Positions 1 through 12,705 of a stretch of 64,000 nt of DNA are shown here, one piece after another (the stretch's first letter is position 1; every line of letters starts with the position of its first letter). Source of the stretch: Megalobrama amblycephala (lineage: Eukaryota; Chordata; Actinopteri; Cypriniformes; Xenocyprididae); NCBI RefSeq assembly GCF_018812025.1, contig NC_063044.1, forward strand, positions 42,347,243 to 42,411,242, given 5' to 3'. The notes below the pieces were generated by a model. The model searched no databases and was not told where the DNA came from. It worked only from the letters and a program-made list of their open reading frames with translations. Both the position numbers and the translations under genes were made by a program.

Positions 1-70
1 ATAATGTTTTTTGGACCCTGTTAATTTTCAATGTATGCAAACAACGACTGAAACATTTTTCAAAACATGA

Positions 71-905
71 TTAAAGGGTTAGTTCACCCAAAAATGAAAA
101 TTATGTCATTAATTACTCACCCTCATGTCGTTCCACACCTGTTAGACCTTTGTTCATCTTTGGAACACAAATTAAGATATTTTTGATAAAATCCTATGGC
201 CAGAAAGGTACGTATATTTACAAAGATATATTTAAAACAGTTCATGTGACTACAGTGGTTCAACCTTAGTGTTATAAAGCGACGAGAATACTTTTTGTGC
301 ACCAAAACCCCCCAAAATAATGACTTTATTCAACAATATCTAGTGATGGGCGATTTCAAAACACTGCTTCATGAAGCTTCGAAGCTTTACGAATCTCTTG
401 GTTCGAATCAGTGGTTCGGAGCGTGTATCAAACTGCACCCCCAGTGGTGAACCACTGAAATTTCGAAACACTTATGACATAACAAAGCCTCGATTACTGA
501 AATCATGTGACTTTTATGCTCCGAACCACTGATTCGAAACAAAAGATTAATAAAGCTTCAAAGCTTCATGAAGCAGTGTTTTGAAATCACCCATCACTAA
601 ATATTGTTGAATAAAGTTGTTATTTTGTTTTTTGGCACAAAAAAAGTATTCTTGTCGCTTCATAACATTAAGGTTGAACCATTGTAGTCACATGATCTGT
701 TTTAAATATGTCTTTAGTAGCTTTCTGGGCATCTGAAAGTGTAAATTATCTTGCTGGTAATGGATGCCTCACTGAGCCATAAGATTTCTTCAAAAATATC
801 TTAATTTGTGTTCTGAAGATGAATGAAGGTCTTACGGGTATAGAACAACATGAGGGTGAGTAATTAATGACAGAAATTTAATTTTGTGGTGAACTAAACC
901 TTTAA
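71..905. repeat. TTAA-flanked foldback DNA element (family A, copy 1)
   Basis: Both ends carry the inverted repeat AGGGTTAGTTCACCC and are bordered by TTAA (71-74 and 902-905). The two halves are inverted copies of each other over most of the length, including the inner stretch around 350-600, so the element folds into a long hairpin. No transposase is encoded. TTAA targets occur in piggyBac and Kolobok elements; which of these mobilised it is inference. Related copies lie at 5539, 14845, 40398, 56800 and 58724. Confidence 0.85.
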
Positions 906-994
906 GAAGGAAAGTCATCCAGGTTTGGAATGAGCTGAGGGTGATTAAATGATGACAGGATTTAATTTTTTAGGGTGAACTATCCTTTTAATAG
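902..994. repeat. Fragment of related inverted-repeat element
   Basis: It resembles the right end of the REP families in this window (GGGTGAACTATCC followed by TTTTAA) and abuts copy 1 of the foldback. No left end is visible, so it is a truncated copy. Confidence 0.5.
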
Positions 995-1075
995 TCGATG
1001 AAACATGTAATGCAAAAAAAAAAAAAAAAAATTCTTCAGATATAATTTTCCTTCTTTCTCTCTCCCTCGATCAGG

Positions 1076-1484
1076 TGTCAAAGTGGTGGTGTCATTGGTG
1101 GAATAAATAAATCATGCTTACGGACTGGAGGAGACCAGATTGCACTGGATCGAACACGTGTAAAGAGCAAAGTGTGCAAAAGAAAAAAAAGAAGCACAAT
1201 CCCTAAGGAGAGACTCTTGGTATTGGTGCAATGGATTACACAAGTCCAGGCAGTCTCCATAGCTGAGAGACTGCCCTGAAAATGGAGGTCTTCTACACTG
1301 GCTGCATCTCTGAATTTCTGGATGGCATCTACCAAACCTTGAGCGTCCACATGTAAAGCACCGGTTGTCGTCAGAATGCAAATGCAGCCTAAATGAAGGA
1401 TCCTCTCTACAAAGTGAACTGGGCACTGACACAAATGAAGTATGTAGCACCACTCACAGCATCTAAAACAGAGACTTGGCCAGT
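1076..1484 (+). other. gper1: gper1 5' UTR part of coding exon
   Basis: A pyrimidine-rich tract ending in CAG at 1073-1075 looks like a splice acceptor. The sequence from there to the ATG has no long frame on the coding strand and is best read as 5' UTR on the same exon as the coding region. An upstream non-coding exon is therefore expected outside or in the first kilobase, but I cannot place it. Confidence 0.5.
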
Positions 1485-2546
1485 ATGGAAGAGCAGACTA
1501 CCACTGTGATTCCTATTTACTTGAATGGCACTGAGCAGTTCAATGCTTCGTATGAATTCAACCTAACCGATGTGAAAGAAAGCATAGACACCTATGAGTT
1601 TTACGTCATCGGCCTGTTTCTCTCCTGCCTGTACACCATATTCCTATTCCCGATTGGCTTCATTGGGAACATCCTCATTTTAGTGGTCAACCTCAACCAC
1701 AGGGACAAGATGACCATCCCTGATCTGTACTTCGTCAACCTGGCTGTGGCAGACCTTATTCTAGTGGCGGATTCGCTCATTGAGGTCTTCAATCTCAACG
1801 AGAAGTACTACGACTATGCCGTCCTCTGTACCTTCATGTCGCTTTTCCTCCAGGTGAACATGTACAGCAGCATCTTCTTCCTGACATGGATGAGTTTCGA
1901 CCGCTATGTCGCTCTCGCCAGCTCCATTAGTAGCAGTCCACTGCGAACTATGCAGCACGCCAAACTCAGCTGCAGCCTCATCTGGATGGCCTCCATCCTG
2001 GCGACTCTGCTTCCCTTCACCATCGTGCAGACGCAACACACCGGCGAGGTGCACTTCTGCTTCGCCAACGTCTTGGAGATCCAGTGGCTTGAGGTGACGA
2101 TTGGATTTCTGGTGCCCTTCTCAATCATTGGCCTGTGCTATTCCCTAATTGTCCGCATCCTCATGCGTGCCCAGAAGCACAAGGGACTGTGGCCGCGCCG
2201 GCAGAAGGCTCTGCGCATGATCGTGGTGGTCGTGCTGGTGTTCTTTATTTGCTGGCTGCCCGAGAACGTCTTCATTAGCATCCAGCTGCTCCAGGGCACG
2301 GCCGACCCATCGAAACGCAGCGACACCACGTTGTGGCACGACTACCCGTTGACCGGGCACATCGTCAACCTGGCCGCGTTCTCCAACAGTTGCCTGAACC
2401 CGATCATTTACAGCTTCCTCGGGGAGACTTTCAGGGACAAGCTGCGGCTCTTCATCAAGAGAAAGGCCAGCTGGTCGGTGGTCTACCGCTTCTGTAATCA
2501 CACTCTGGACTTGCACATCCCTGTCAGGGGCGAGTCCGAAGTGTAG
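1485..2546 (+). CDS. gper1: G protein-coupled estrogen receptor 1
   Basis: Intronless coding region for 353 residues, the usual length for fish GPER1. The product is a class A seven-helix receptor that mediates rapid estrogen responses through Gs/EGFR signalling at plasma and intracellular membranes. Visible hallmarks are three N-terminal N-glycosylation sequons (NGT, NAS, NLT), seven hydrophobic helices from about residue 40 to 320, DRY after helix 3 (in MSFDRYVAL), CWLP in helix 6, NPIIY in helix 7, and a C-terminal S-E-V that fits a class I PDZ ligand. I start at the ATG at 1485 (MEEQTT). The frame stays open upstream to a TTG at 1476, but that is not a credible vertebrate start. It stands alone, about 6.8 kb from the next gene. 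Confidence 0.97.
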   Translation: MEEQTTTVIPIYLNGTEQFNASYEFNLTDVKESIDTYEFYVIGLFLSCLYTIFLFPIGFIGNILILVVNLNHRDKMTIPDLYFVNLAVADLILVADSLIEVFNLNEKYYDYAVLCTFMSLFLQVNMYSSIFFLTWMSFDRYVALASSISSSPLRTMQHAKLSCSLIWMASILATLLPFTIVQTQHTGEVHFCFANVLEIQWLEVTIGFLVPFSIIGLCYSLIVRILMRAQKHKGLWPRRQKALRMIVVVVLVFFICWLPENVFISIQLLQGTADPSKRSDTTLWHDYPLTGHIVNLAAFSNSCLNPIIYSFLGETFRDKLRLFIKRKASWSVVYRFCNHTLDLHIPVRGESEV

Positions 2547-2833
2547 CACAGGTTTGGAAACCTGCAGTTCCTCAAGTTGTCATCTGCCTTGTCTTGCTTT
2601 CCAGAACTTGATCAAGAAGTGACATGGGTTGACATAACGAACACTGCTTAATGTTTAAGTCAGCTGGGTGAAATAAGGATTATTTAGGGTGAATCACCTG
2701 CTGATGAAGTGGATTACAAGACATGGATGTAGAGCTTGGCCTACAGCAGATAAGTGAAATAAATTTGAGATGGCATGTCAAAACAAAGACTTTTATAGGA
2801 CCATATTCTCTGTGAACCCATTCAAAGGTAACA

Positions 2834-2955
2834 AATAAAGTGCCTGCAACCCATTTCCCATTTCATTGTGATATATATTCTCCTGTTCATATATTCATGT
2901 TATTGAAACTGATGCAATCGACGACTTGGTGTGTTCTGCTTCAAGACTGAATAAA
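2834..2955 (+). other. gper1: gper1 candidate polyadenylation signals
   Basis: AATAAA occurs at 2834-2839 and again at 2950-2955, 288 and 404 bases after the stop codon. Either could end the gper1 transcript; nothing else coding follows. Confidence 0.5.
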
Positions 2956-2959
2956 TGCA

Positions 2960-3980
2960 TATTTTGTAGGATTTTTTTATTTTATTTATTTATTCCGGAG
3001 TTCTTCACTGGGGGATGCTAAAAACGTGAGAAAATCTCAATTTCAAGAGTGTATGATTTACTTCCAGGCACTTTTAGGGATTCCATAAACAGTGGTAAAC
3101 AGTAATGATGTTTGAGAACATGAAGTTTATGTGCAAGGTTTACACGAAAAACATCATTAGGGAAACATTAAAGTAAATTCACTTCAAAGCAAACATATTT
3201 GGTGGATTACTGCTCATTTGGAAAAGTGTTTGGACTCTAAACCCAGGTGGGTGATCCTGTTTCCCTGAAGTTGGAGTCAGTGGGCAGGTGGTGTGCAGAA
3301 CACATTATTCAAGACTTCAGAAGTGCGGCGTCCAGCGCTGCTGTTTACTAGATCCAGAGTTATCCGTTGCGTTCCCATTTCTCTAGCTTTCTCATGAGAG
3401 TACTCTATCAGCAAAAACAGCGTCCACGCTTGCAGTAAATCACTTTGAACTGTGGGAAGTAATTCCACAAAGGTCTAATTCATTTAGAATCAAACTGTTC
3501 GTTGTCTAGACTGTATGGATACACAGTACGACTTTAAATTATTTGGTTTCACTGTTTTTCAAGAATGTGTCAGGATGATTTGAGAATCATTTGAATGAAC
3601 ACTCTATTTTTGTAGACAGAAATTATCACAAAATGATAACAAGAGCGTCGGTCTTGATAACAGGAAGCTGATATTCTCCCCTAGAGAGAGCCCTCTCATG
3701 CCCAGGGCTAAAACAATATATGACTCAAATTATTCATAAACACTGTGGCAGTCTGAGGGCTCTTTCCCAAGTAAAACAGAACAAAGATAAACAAATAAAA
3801 GGAAAATGAAGATTTCAAAAATAATCCCAAGGTTGGTCTCTTGGGGTTTTTATCAGGCCAGTTGAGCAGTAAATCACACATGATGTTTAATCAATACAAC
3901 GGTCTGGGTGGAGCATGATGTAATGCATTTGAGCCTGAAAGAGCTGATTTCATGAATGGTAGAATATCTCCATTTTCACA
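2960..3980. other. Intergenic, nothing recognised
   Basis: AT-rich sequence with no exon-like frame, no terminal inverted repeats and no tRNA-like boxes that I could see. Confidence 0.5.
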
Positions 3981-4664
3981 TTAAAGGGATAGTTCACCTA
4001 AAAATGAAAATTACCCCATAATTCACTCACCCTCAAGCCACCCTAGGTGTATGACTATCTTCTTTCAGACGAACACAATCCCATCCAAAAAAAGTGCACC
4101 CATCCATCATAAAAGTAATTCATACCGCTCCAGGGGGTTAATAAAGGCCTTCTGAAGCGAAGTGATTTTGTAAGAAAAATATCCATATTTACAACTTTAT
4201 AAACTATAATCACCAGCTTCCGGTAACGGCCGTACGTGAGTCTAGTTCTGGTGGAAGAGTGGACTTTGAACCCGATGCATGACTCATTGATGAACACAGA
4301 AGCGCAGAGGATAAAGGAAAACAAAACACCGGTCACGAATTAAAAGTCTAAAACAAGAATATTTAAAGAGAAATGTTGGAGGATTTTGATATGTTGGGTC
4401 AGAGGTCACTCTTCCGCCACAACTCGACTTGCGTACGGCTGTTACCGAAAGTCAGTGATTATAGTTTATAAAGTTAAAATACAAAACGCTTACAAAAACG
4501 CTTTGCTTCAGAAGGCCTTTATTAACCCATTATAGCCATATGGATTACTTTTATTATCATTCAATCCCATTATAAAGCTTGGAAGAGCCAGGATATATTT
4601 TTAATATAATTCCAGTTGTGTTCATCTGAAAGAAGACAGTCATATACACCTAGGATGGCTTGAG
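3981..4664. repeat. TTAA foldback element, family B, right end truncated
   Basis: Starts with TTAA then AGGGATAGTTCACC. The left half (GTGTATGACTATCTTCTTTC, GAAGGCCTT, CTTTATAAACTATAATCA) recurs in inverted order in the right half, so it is a foldback. The right end stops at the TAGGATGGCTTGAG segment without the matching terminal repeat. A second copy sits at about 16615-17272. Confidence 0.75.
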
Positions 4665-5114
4665 AAAACAAGCTTGCAGTACAGTACAATAAAATATAGG
4701 TTTGGTTTTACTCTACAGGTAAATCACTTCACATTTATTATCTATGGCAAATGCCACAGGAAATTGACTGGTCTGCACAAACAGCTAATCTAGACCATAA
4801 CTTAATATATGATATATTTAAGAGCCTGTCATATTATGAAAAAGTAGACAACTTTCGTAATTAGATACATTTTGGCCAATAAAAGTGCATGTGTTTATGT
4901 TCCTGTTGACAATGATAGTCTCCTGTCTGGAGACAAGCTGCTGTGATTTTTTTATTTTTTTACTTTTTATTCTCATTTAATTATAATGAGAATCTAATGA
5001 GAATCATTAGACTAATGGGAATTATAAAAAAAACTCCAAAGTAACATGGCTGGACTAATTATGATAATGATATACGGTGATTTTGGTCATGTGAATAATG
5101 TTACAATCTAAAAA

Positions 5115-5166
5115 TCAAACAAACAAACAAACAAACAAAAAACAAAAAAAAAACAAAAAAAAAAAC
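5115..5166. repeat. (AAAC)n / A-rich simple repeat
   Basis: Tandem AAAC units degrade into A-runs interrupted by single C bases. The surrounding 4665-5538 holds nothing else that I recognise. Confidence 0.8.
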
Positions 5167-5538
5167 AAGTCTTAGTTTTTGCATTGTTTCTTATTTGGAT
5201 TTGGGGGTGAGATTAGATTTATAAATCACTTCCCAGGGTGACCAGAGGATGACCTTACTGCCATCTTTGCTCTTGCCCATTTTGGTCACAGACCTTGTTG
5301 TATCAGTCAGTTGAGCCATAAACTCACTCTGAATATAAATATTAGATGAAAACTTACATTAGTACTAACTATAAGTAACTTTGCAACATGTCAACTCTCA
5401 TTAGAGTATTATTAGAGTATTAGGTTATAGGGTTAGGTGTCAGGGTTCAGGTTAGTGGAAGAAGTTGACATAGTTGACAAGTTACTTATAATCAGTAGAT
5501 TGTCTGTTGGGAGCATCAGTATAAAGTGTTAGCAGATA

Positions 5539-6145
5539 TTAAAGGGTTAGTTCACCCAAAAATGAGTACAGTGGTTCAATATTAATATTATAAAGCGACG
5601 AGAATATTTTTGGTGCGCCAAAAAAACCAAAATAACGACTTATTCAGTGATGACCGATTTCAAAACACTGCTTCAGAAAGCTTCGGAGCGTTATGAATCT
5701 TTTGTGTCGAATCCGCAGTTCAGAGTGCCAAAGTCACATGATTTCAGCAGTTTGGCAGTTTGACACGCGATCCGAATCATGATTCGATACACTGATTCAT
5801 CTGTGCTCCGATTCTTCCTGAAGCAGTGTTTTGAAATCGGCCATCCCTATATAAGTCGTTATTTAGTTTTTTTGCCGCACCAAAAATATTCTCGTTGCTT
5901 TATAATATTAATATTGAACCACTGTACTCACATGAACTGATTTAAATATGTTTTTAGTACCATTAATGGATCTTGAGAGAGGAAATGTCATTGCTCCCTA
6001 TGCAGGCCTCACTGAGCCATCAGATTTCAACTAAAATATCTTAATTTGTGTTCTGATGATGAACGAAGGTCTTACGGGTGTGGAACGACATGAGGGTGAG
6101 TAATAAATGACAGAATTTTCATTTTTGGGTGAACTAACCCTTTAA
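5539..6145. repeat. TTAA foldback element, family A, copy 2
   Basis: Same termini and TTAA borders (5539-5542 and 6142-6145) as copy 1, but the outer left arm has an internal deletion: shortly after the left terminus it jumps into the GTACAGTGGTTCAA segment. The paired TTCAAAACACTGCTTC and GAAGCAGTGTTTTGAA blocks give the inner hairpin. Confidence 0.85.
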
Positions 6146-6354
6146 GCAGACAGTCTGCTCATACTCTATTGACAGTTAGTTGACATTTAGTTGCAAAGTT
6201 ACTTATAGTTAGTAGTAGAAAGTCTGAAGTGGACCAAGTGTTACCCAATTCTTGAAACTTAAACAAAAAATTTAATGAAAGCTTGAAATATAAAATTGGA
6301 CCTCATTCAAAATATTAAGAAATACTATAATGAAGTTCCTAAACTTAAGTTAGG

Positions 6355-6600
6355 GAGGAGCGAGCCCATCTAACCTTTCATTCAACAGCCAGAGTATATA
6401 AGCAGCTGCTTACCTCTCTCCAGACTCAACTACTCCAGCATCCCTCCACCTCCCCAAACTCCACCTTCATCTTAGGTATCTTGGCCTTTGGAATCATATC
6501 CTATTTTTATTCACTGTGGGTATATCAGAGCTCGAGTTGAAGCTGCTTCATTGAGCCCCTCATCAGTGGACAGCACGCAAGTTTAATCTAATATCTTAAA
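6355..6600 (+). promoter_or_regulatory. Promoter-like TATA region, possible LTR or transposon promoter remnant
   Basis: GTATATAAGCAGCTGCTT near 6394 is a strong TATA-like motif followed by a C/T-rich stretch that resembles the start region of retroelements. No ORF or second LTR copy is present in the window, so it could be a solo LTR-type remnant. This is inference. Confidence 0.3.
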
Positions 6601-8038
6601 GATTATATGGGCAAACAAACTTGTTAAATAATAAATAAATCTAAAATAACACAGCTCAGGAGCTACAGGATGTCAGGACAACTCTGATCATGGATAAAGG
6701 TGCATTTTGATCGTAAAATCCATTTGTTGAGAAGGTTTTTTTTTTTTGACATATGGTTGAGAAAATGCATTTTGAAGCAATACAACTATCAGACAGAATA
6801 ATGACTGCATGTTTCAGTATATGGAGTATTGGGTGCTGATACAGAGCGATCGGTTCATATGGACCAGCGCGACAGAACGTGCAGTTCTGGTTATTCAGCA
6901 AGAAAAAAAGATACAGCCTGGCAAAACCAAGAAATGTTTTTCCAGCTGTGACAGCCCATCCTGGGAAAAATATGTAAGCATTGTTTGAATAACTATTTAT
7001 GAATTTGTATGGACAACATCAAAGTATAATTTACTATTATGTGGTTATATCAAAAAAACAATCCACACATTAAAACAGAAACTAAAGTGTGACTTGGGTA
7101 ACTCAGATAGACCTATAGGGCATGAGTAAGGTTGTGTGCCTCTAACAGAGATTTGAGAATCCATGATGAGAACAGCCTTAGGATGAGAGCATCAAGACAA
7201 GTGAAATAATGACATGCCCATTAGACAAGAGCTGAAATGCGGACCCCCATAGTCGATCCCCTGGGAAAGAGCCAAAGCGAGACATGTTAATTTCGTATCT
7301 GTATAAATACAAATAAATAGACATGGGACGACTCTGAGAAAGAAAAAGAGCAAGAGGTGAGGGACAGAGACTGTGAGAAGAGTGTGTGTCTGCAGCTGGG
7401 ACTGGAGCAGGGCTCAGGGTTGAGGGATCTGACGTCATCGCGTCCTATTTGCCTGTGAGATTTCTCTTTTGATGCGGTTAAATGAATCTGTTTATCGGAA
7501 CTCATGCTGTCTTATGGCTTTCAATGTTTACATGCTTTCTGTGTTCACAAATAATTTAAACCTCTATATTTGAGCACACAAAAAGAGTTCTTCATATTTG
7601 AATTTGTCCAAATATTTTATATATATACAAAAAATGCCGCAGAAATATTGTGGCTTGGTGGAGGAGAATAAGCTGAAATCTTATAAAGCACAACAAGACT
7701 TACAGCATCCAACACCTAAGGGTGACTGCCTTTGTCAGGTAATTAAGGTAGTGAGAATTAATGCATTTGCTTAGAGAATATGAGTTTGAATAATAGATCT
7801 GATTCACAATTACATTTACATATTATAATCTTCTCTGGAGGAAAAAAAAGGAAGAACTTAGGTAACATCAAGAGGATTACACAAGAGTGTTTCAGTCTAG
7901 AAGTGTATATCTTATAATAAATCAAAATAAATACTATAAGTGAACCTACATAACATGGTATGGGCTAAACCAGAACATTAATATAGGCTACTTAAAAAAA
8001 AAAAAAAAAAAATCATAGAAGCACAAGCTCACCTCTGA
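6600..8038. other. Intergenic, nothing recognised
   Basis: AT-rich with scattered homopolymers. Frames on both strands are short and have no recognisable domains. Confidence 0.4.
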
Positions 8039-8052
8039 CCACGAGAGGGCGC
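8039..8052 (+). promoter_or_regulatory. Candidate CTCF site
   Basis: CCACGAGAGGGCGC matches the CTCF core CCASYAGRKGGCRS at 13 of 14 positions. It lies between gper1 and the histone gene in a short CpG-containing patch. Motif match only. Confidence 0.35.
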
Positions 8053-8404
8053 CAACAACGAGCGCGTTCAATATACAGTCGACGGACAGTTCGACAAGTT
8101 GGAAAGAATAATGATGAGGTAAGTTTGCAGGTGCAGAGTAAAGGCATTTTATAATATATTGGCACCTCAGTGTTTTGGACGAGTTAGAGAGAGTGAAATG
8201 TGTTCAATATTGTCGAGTAACAGCCTCAGTGTAGGATAAACATGCGATGTTCCCAAAGAATCAAAGTCTGTCAGTTTTGACAAAGCCAAACATACTATGC
8301 AAGAAAGTTTATATTACCAATTAAACAAGAGCATACTACATACTAGACACTGCACTGTATACTCCAATTTAAACTACTTGAATATTTTTACAGCGTTTTG
8401 AGCA

Positions 8405-8740
8405 GGGTTGCCAGGTTTTCACAAAACCCACCCAATATGGTTTTAGTTTACTTGCACAAATATAAAATATTAACAATAAAAACAACAAAAGTGCAATCCA
8501 TATACTGTGCAGGGAGAGACAAAAAACCCAAAGGGCTTAAACCCACCCAATTGCATTTCAGGGGTGTCCCATGGTAAAATCCATGTTTTTGGCAGGGCCC
8601 CCTGGTAAAATTCGCATTCCAGGGGCTAAATAAAGTTTCTTGGGGTTGATTCAACCCATGGACATGAAAAACCTGCAGCAACAGTATAAAATGAGCCCAA
8701 TTCCATGGGAAAACCGCAGACTTGGCAACACTGATTTTGA
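8405..8740. repeat. Probable dispersed repeat with inverted ends
   Basis: It begins GGTTGCCAGGTTTTC and ends near GAAAACCGCAGACTTGGCAACACTG, so the two ends are rough inverted repeats (GTTGCCA/TTGGCAAC). The interior has AACCCACCCAATTGC and CATGGTAAAATCCATG motifs. No coding capacity. Confidence 0.5.
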
Positions 8741-8923
8741 GTAGGTCACAATCGATGTCCGAACCACACTGTAGCTGTAATTTGGCCAGTTGCCACATTT
8801 TTTTTTATTGTCTATAAAATGTCATTTGCCATTACTATCAAATTATGTAAATGGAAGACCACCCTAACAACCAAATTACAAAAACTAAATATTTGATGAC
8901 AGCACTGATAAAACGACACGATT

Positions 8924-8937
8924 CCGCCCTCTTGTGG
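8924..8937 (-). promoter_or_regulatory. Candidate CTCF site (minus strand)
   Basis: Read on the minus strand this is CCACAAGAGGGCGG, 13 of 14 to the CTCF core consensus. Such motifs are also carried by dispersed repeats, so occupancy is uncertain. Confidence 0.3.
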
Positions 8938-9141
8938 TGGAAAGACTACATGTAGTCTACATGCCACAATTACAGGAGTAAAACTTGACTTTAGCTTTCA
9001 ACATTCAACTGTAATAAAAACAAAACTGGCACTGACGCATAATGGTCTTCAGTAGCTGTCATTTTAGTATTTAATTGCAAGACATAATCATGAATATGCA
9101 CATAAGACAGAATAACCAGCACAGTTTTGAGGTAGAGTAAT

Positions 9142-9147
9142 TTTATT
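9142..9147 (-). other. h3-3 polyadenylation signal
   Basis: AATAAA on the minus strand, 233 bases after the histone stop codon. Polyadenylation fits a replication-independent H3.3 gene; I see no replication-type histone 3' stem-loop immediately after the stop. Confidence 0.6.
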
Positions 9148-9379
9148 TACAACCCAATGATCAATGTAAAAGATACGTGATAAATATTTTATGCATGCAA
9201 CTAAAGCCGCTTCACAATGAGCTCTACAATGGTTAATCTAGACACTCACTTTAAAAACCTGAGTCTGTAAGGAATGCTTTACAAAATGACTCCAATGTAC
9301 AAATCCATTGCTTTTAGTTTGAGTGTTTCTCATTAAAAGTAAAAAAATAAAAATAAAAAAAACAAAATTAAATTAAAAA

Positions 9380-10123
<744 letters not shown>

Positions 10124-10679
10124 TCAATGTCTACAGTTAGAAACAAAAACGAGTATTTTAATACTGAATTCTCCCACTTTTAAAATAAAACTCAAATGGT
10201 AACTTAAAATGGCGGTATCATCCGGGTCCTGCTGTTTGCCTTTACCACTTCCGCTCAAGAGCTGCAGCTACTTGATATAAAAATGTCTCATTTTTCAAAT
10301 ACTTACAATGTTAAGTGCCTACAATAGGATAACTTAAACATAAACCAGCTAAAAACACGTGTAGTTTGCCTTGAACAAACGCAAACGAGCATCACAGATG
10401 TATATTAGCATCAGACGACAGGAGCTGCTGCTGTTCTTCTTCTGTAACCGCCGCTCCGGTATCAGCCTCTATCTGCAGCAGGACCCGCTTTACCCCTCTA
10501 CACTGCAGATTTAAACACTACCCTACCACGAAACTCATTCAACCACGAATATAGCAACTGCATCATGTAGGAGTTGGAAAATGAACAAATGCTGAGGGGA
10601 AAGTTAACGAAAAGCAGCATTCCGAACAACCGGCAGCTCGTCTCGAGCTCCTCAGGAACAAGCTGAACGAACCTTTGTC

Positions 10680-10745
10680 CAAAATGGCGGGCAAAAACGT
10701 AGATTGAACCAGCACAGAACGATCAGATGCCCTTTATACTTCAAA
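10680..10745 (-). promoter_or_regulatory. Candidate alternative promoter in h3-3 first intron
   Basis: On the minus strand GTATAAAG (10732-10739) is followed by a GC-richer stretch with AAAATGGCGG near 10680. It sits inside the 5' intron of the H3.3 gene, upstream of the translation start, so it could drive a shorter non-coding first exon. No matching splice donor is obvious. Confidence 0.3.
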
Positions 10746-11008
10746 GCCCGCGTAAAAGAGGTTTAACGAGTCTAAACACGCCACGTGATGATTAAATGAA
10801 CTATGTTCAAGGACAGTAACTTAGTGTTTGAAATATTAATCCAAAATAACAAATTAGCCAGCAAATGACTGGTCAATAAGAACGAAAAATGAAAATCTTA
10901 TCAACGCTGTTATTGGTGTATGGTTTTGTTCTAAGACAGCACTAGAGGAACTACTATGATTATTGTCTAACGTCAAAATATCGACCAAATAATTTAAACT
11001 TTACTCAC

Positions 11009-11139
11009 ACAAACCACGATCTGTCTCCCTCGGCGTGTCTCTCGTATTTGAAAATAAGAGGAGGATGGGCTTCTATTTATATATTTCTGAGGCTTGCCGC
11101 GTAGACACGCCCCTTTGTGACGTCTTCGTTTCTCATTGG
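11009..11139 (-). promoter_or_regulatory. h3-3 core promoter and non-coding exon 1
   Basis: Reading the minus strand: CCAAT box (11135-11139), CRE/ATF site TGACGTC-type (11118-11125), TATA box TATATAAATA (11074-11083), then a short transcribed stretch ending in a consensus donor TTTGT|GTGAGTAA at 11009/11008. A matching acceptor CTGTAG at 10136-10131 lies 13 bases upstream of the ATG, giving a 5' UTR intron of about 0.88 kb. The transcription start is estimated near 11045 from TATA spacing. CCAAT plus CRE is typical of vertebrate H3.3 promoters. Confidence 0.7.
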
Positions 11140-11299
11140 TTCAACATAAAACAGTCTCCTAAATTGTTTCGCTTTATTTACATCGGTTTCCTTTTAGGAT
11201 ATTTTTTAATATATAATTTGCCCCGCAGCTAAGAATGTAATAAAAAATAATTTTGAGTAAAAAAAAAAATTGATTTCCAATAGAAAATGGGTATTTGAG

Positions 11300-11373
<74 letters not shown>
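11300..11373. repeat. (TA)n plus poly(T)
   Basis: About 23 TA units run into 26 T residues between the h3-3 promoter and the L1-like remnant. Confidence 0.9.
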
Positions 11374-11490
11374 CTCAATGGGATATGTTTTATACAACTT
11401 AGTGTAACTAAGATAAGGTATAAAGGTATAAAACAGCACTGCATTTAAATACAATAAAAGAAAGGACAAACAAACAAAAACATTAACTCC

Positions 11491-11883
11491 TCAATCAGTA
11501 TGAAAAATCTCACCGTAAGTCTTAAGAAACTTATTCTTATTATTATCAATGAGTTTAAGAGATTTCAAAACAAGCAAATTCTCAGCAAGAGAGACATCAA
11601 ATCTAGGCGAAATCTTGAGAAATTTGTTTTTGTGCATAAAAAATTTACAATGCAACAAAAAAATAAAAAAAATAAAAAAATTGACAACAAAATCGACAGT
11701 ATGGTCACAACCAGAAAAATATAAAAATATATCTTTCAGCGAAAATTTTAAATCATATTTTATAAAGGAAGACAAATAATAACTTAAGTCCTCCCAAAGA
11801 TATTTAACATGATTGCAATGGTAGAATAAATGAAGTAAAACACATAAATACACATAAATTAGAACGATCGCAGAAAGAAGCAA
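11491..11883 (-). pseudogene. L1-type LINE ORF2 C-terminal remnant
   Basis: The minus-strand frame of 130 residues has the layout of the C-terminal region of vertebrate L1 ORF2, downstream of the reverse transcriptase: a HLFYHCNHVKYLWEDL block (histidine/cysteine-rich, aromatic), then a basic HKNKFLK segment and a lysine/asparagine-rich tail. There is no endonuclease or reverse transcriptase in the window, so this is a 5'-truncated dead copy. Identification is from residue pattern, not alignment. Confidence 0.5.
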
Positions 11884-12705
11884 TTTGGGTAGACATTATG
11901 TAAAATCTTAAAGTGTACCTCTCTTATTTTAAATTTTTCAGGGAGTAACCATGCTTTATTCCAATGAATTTTGTCAAAAAAAAAAAAAAGTTCCAGATAT
12001 ATTTGAGTAATATGTACTTGAAGTAGGCTACTTAAGACAATTCCAATCTCACATTTAGGAGTTTACTTTTTTTTTTTTTTTCACTCTTGAAATGAATTAA
12101 GAAATATAAATTAGGATATTTTTGAATATATATAATTTGCCCTGCAGCTAAGAATGTAATAATAAAAATTAATTTTGAGTAAAAAAAAGAAAGAAAAAAA
12201 AAAAGATTTAAAAGATAGATAAAATGGGTATTTGAGTAATATGTACTTTAAGTAAAAAATAATTTTGAGTTAAAAAAAAAAGATTTCCAATAGATAAAAT
12301 GGGTATTTGAGTAATATGTACTTTAAGTAGGCTACTTATGACGATTCCGATCTCACATTTAGGAGTTTACGTATTTTTTTTTACTCTTGGAATCACTCTT
12401 TTTTGCACTCTGATAATTAATTAAGAAATATAAATTCCTACTAGATAAATAAGTAGTATTGTGTCATTATATATTTTATTGTATATATATATTTCTGAAT
12501 CATTTTGTGGAGCGACACGCACTAAATACACACTTGTTTTGCGTGAGGAATCGCTGCATTATTGTGACACTGCAGCTATGCAGCATGGTCATTGTCTCAT
12601 ATTTGTTTGTCCCGCCAGTTGCTCATATTGGCCTTGCAGCGGCGCGCGAGAGCATGAGTAGACGAGAGGGTCCCCGCGCACGCGCTATTATTGTTTTGAC
12701 TGAAA

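Larger units (their letters stand above)
11197..12400. repeat. Locally duplicated AT-rich unit
   Basis: A unit containing ATAATTTGCCC(C/T)GCAGCTAAG, TTTGAGT(AAAA)n, TTTCCAATAGA(T)AAAATGGG and TATTTGAGTAATATGTACTT recurs at about 11197-11300, 11997-12170, 12170-12250 and 12250-12385. The copies are tandem or interrupted by the L1 remnant. They fill the gap between the h3-3 promoter and unkl. Confidence 0.65.
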
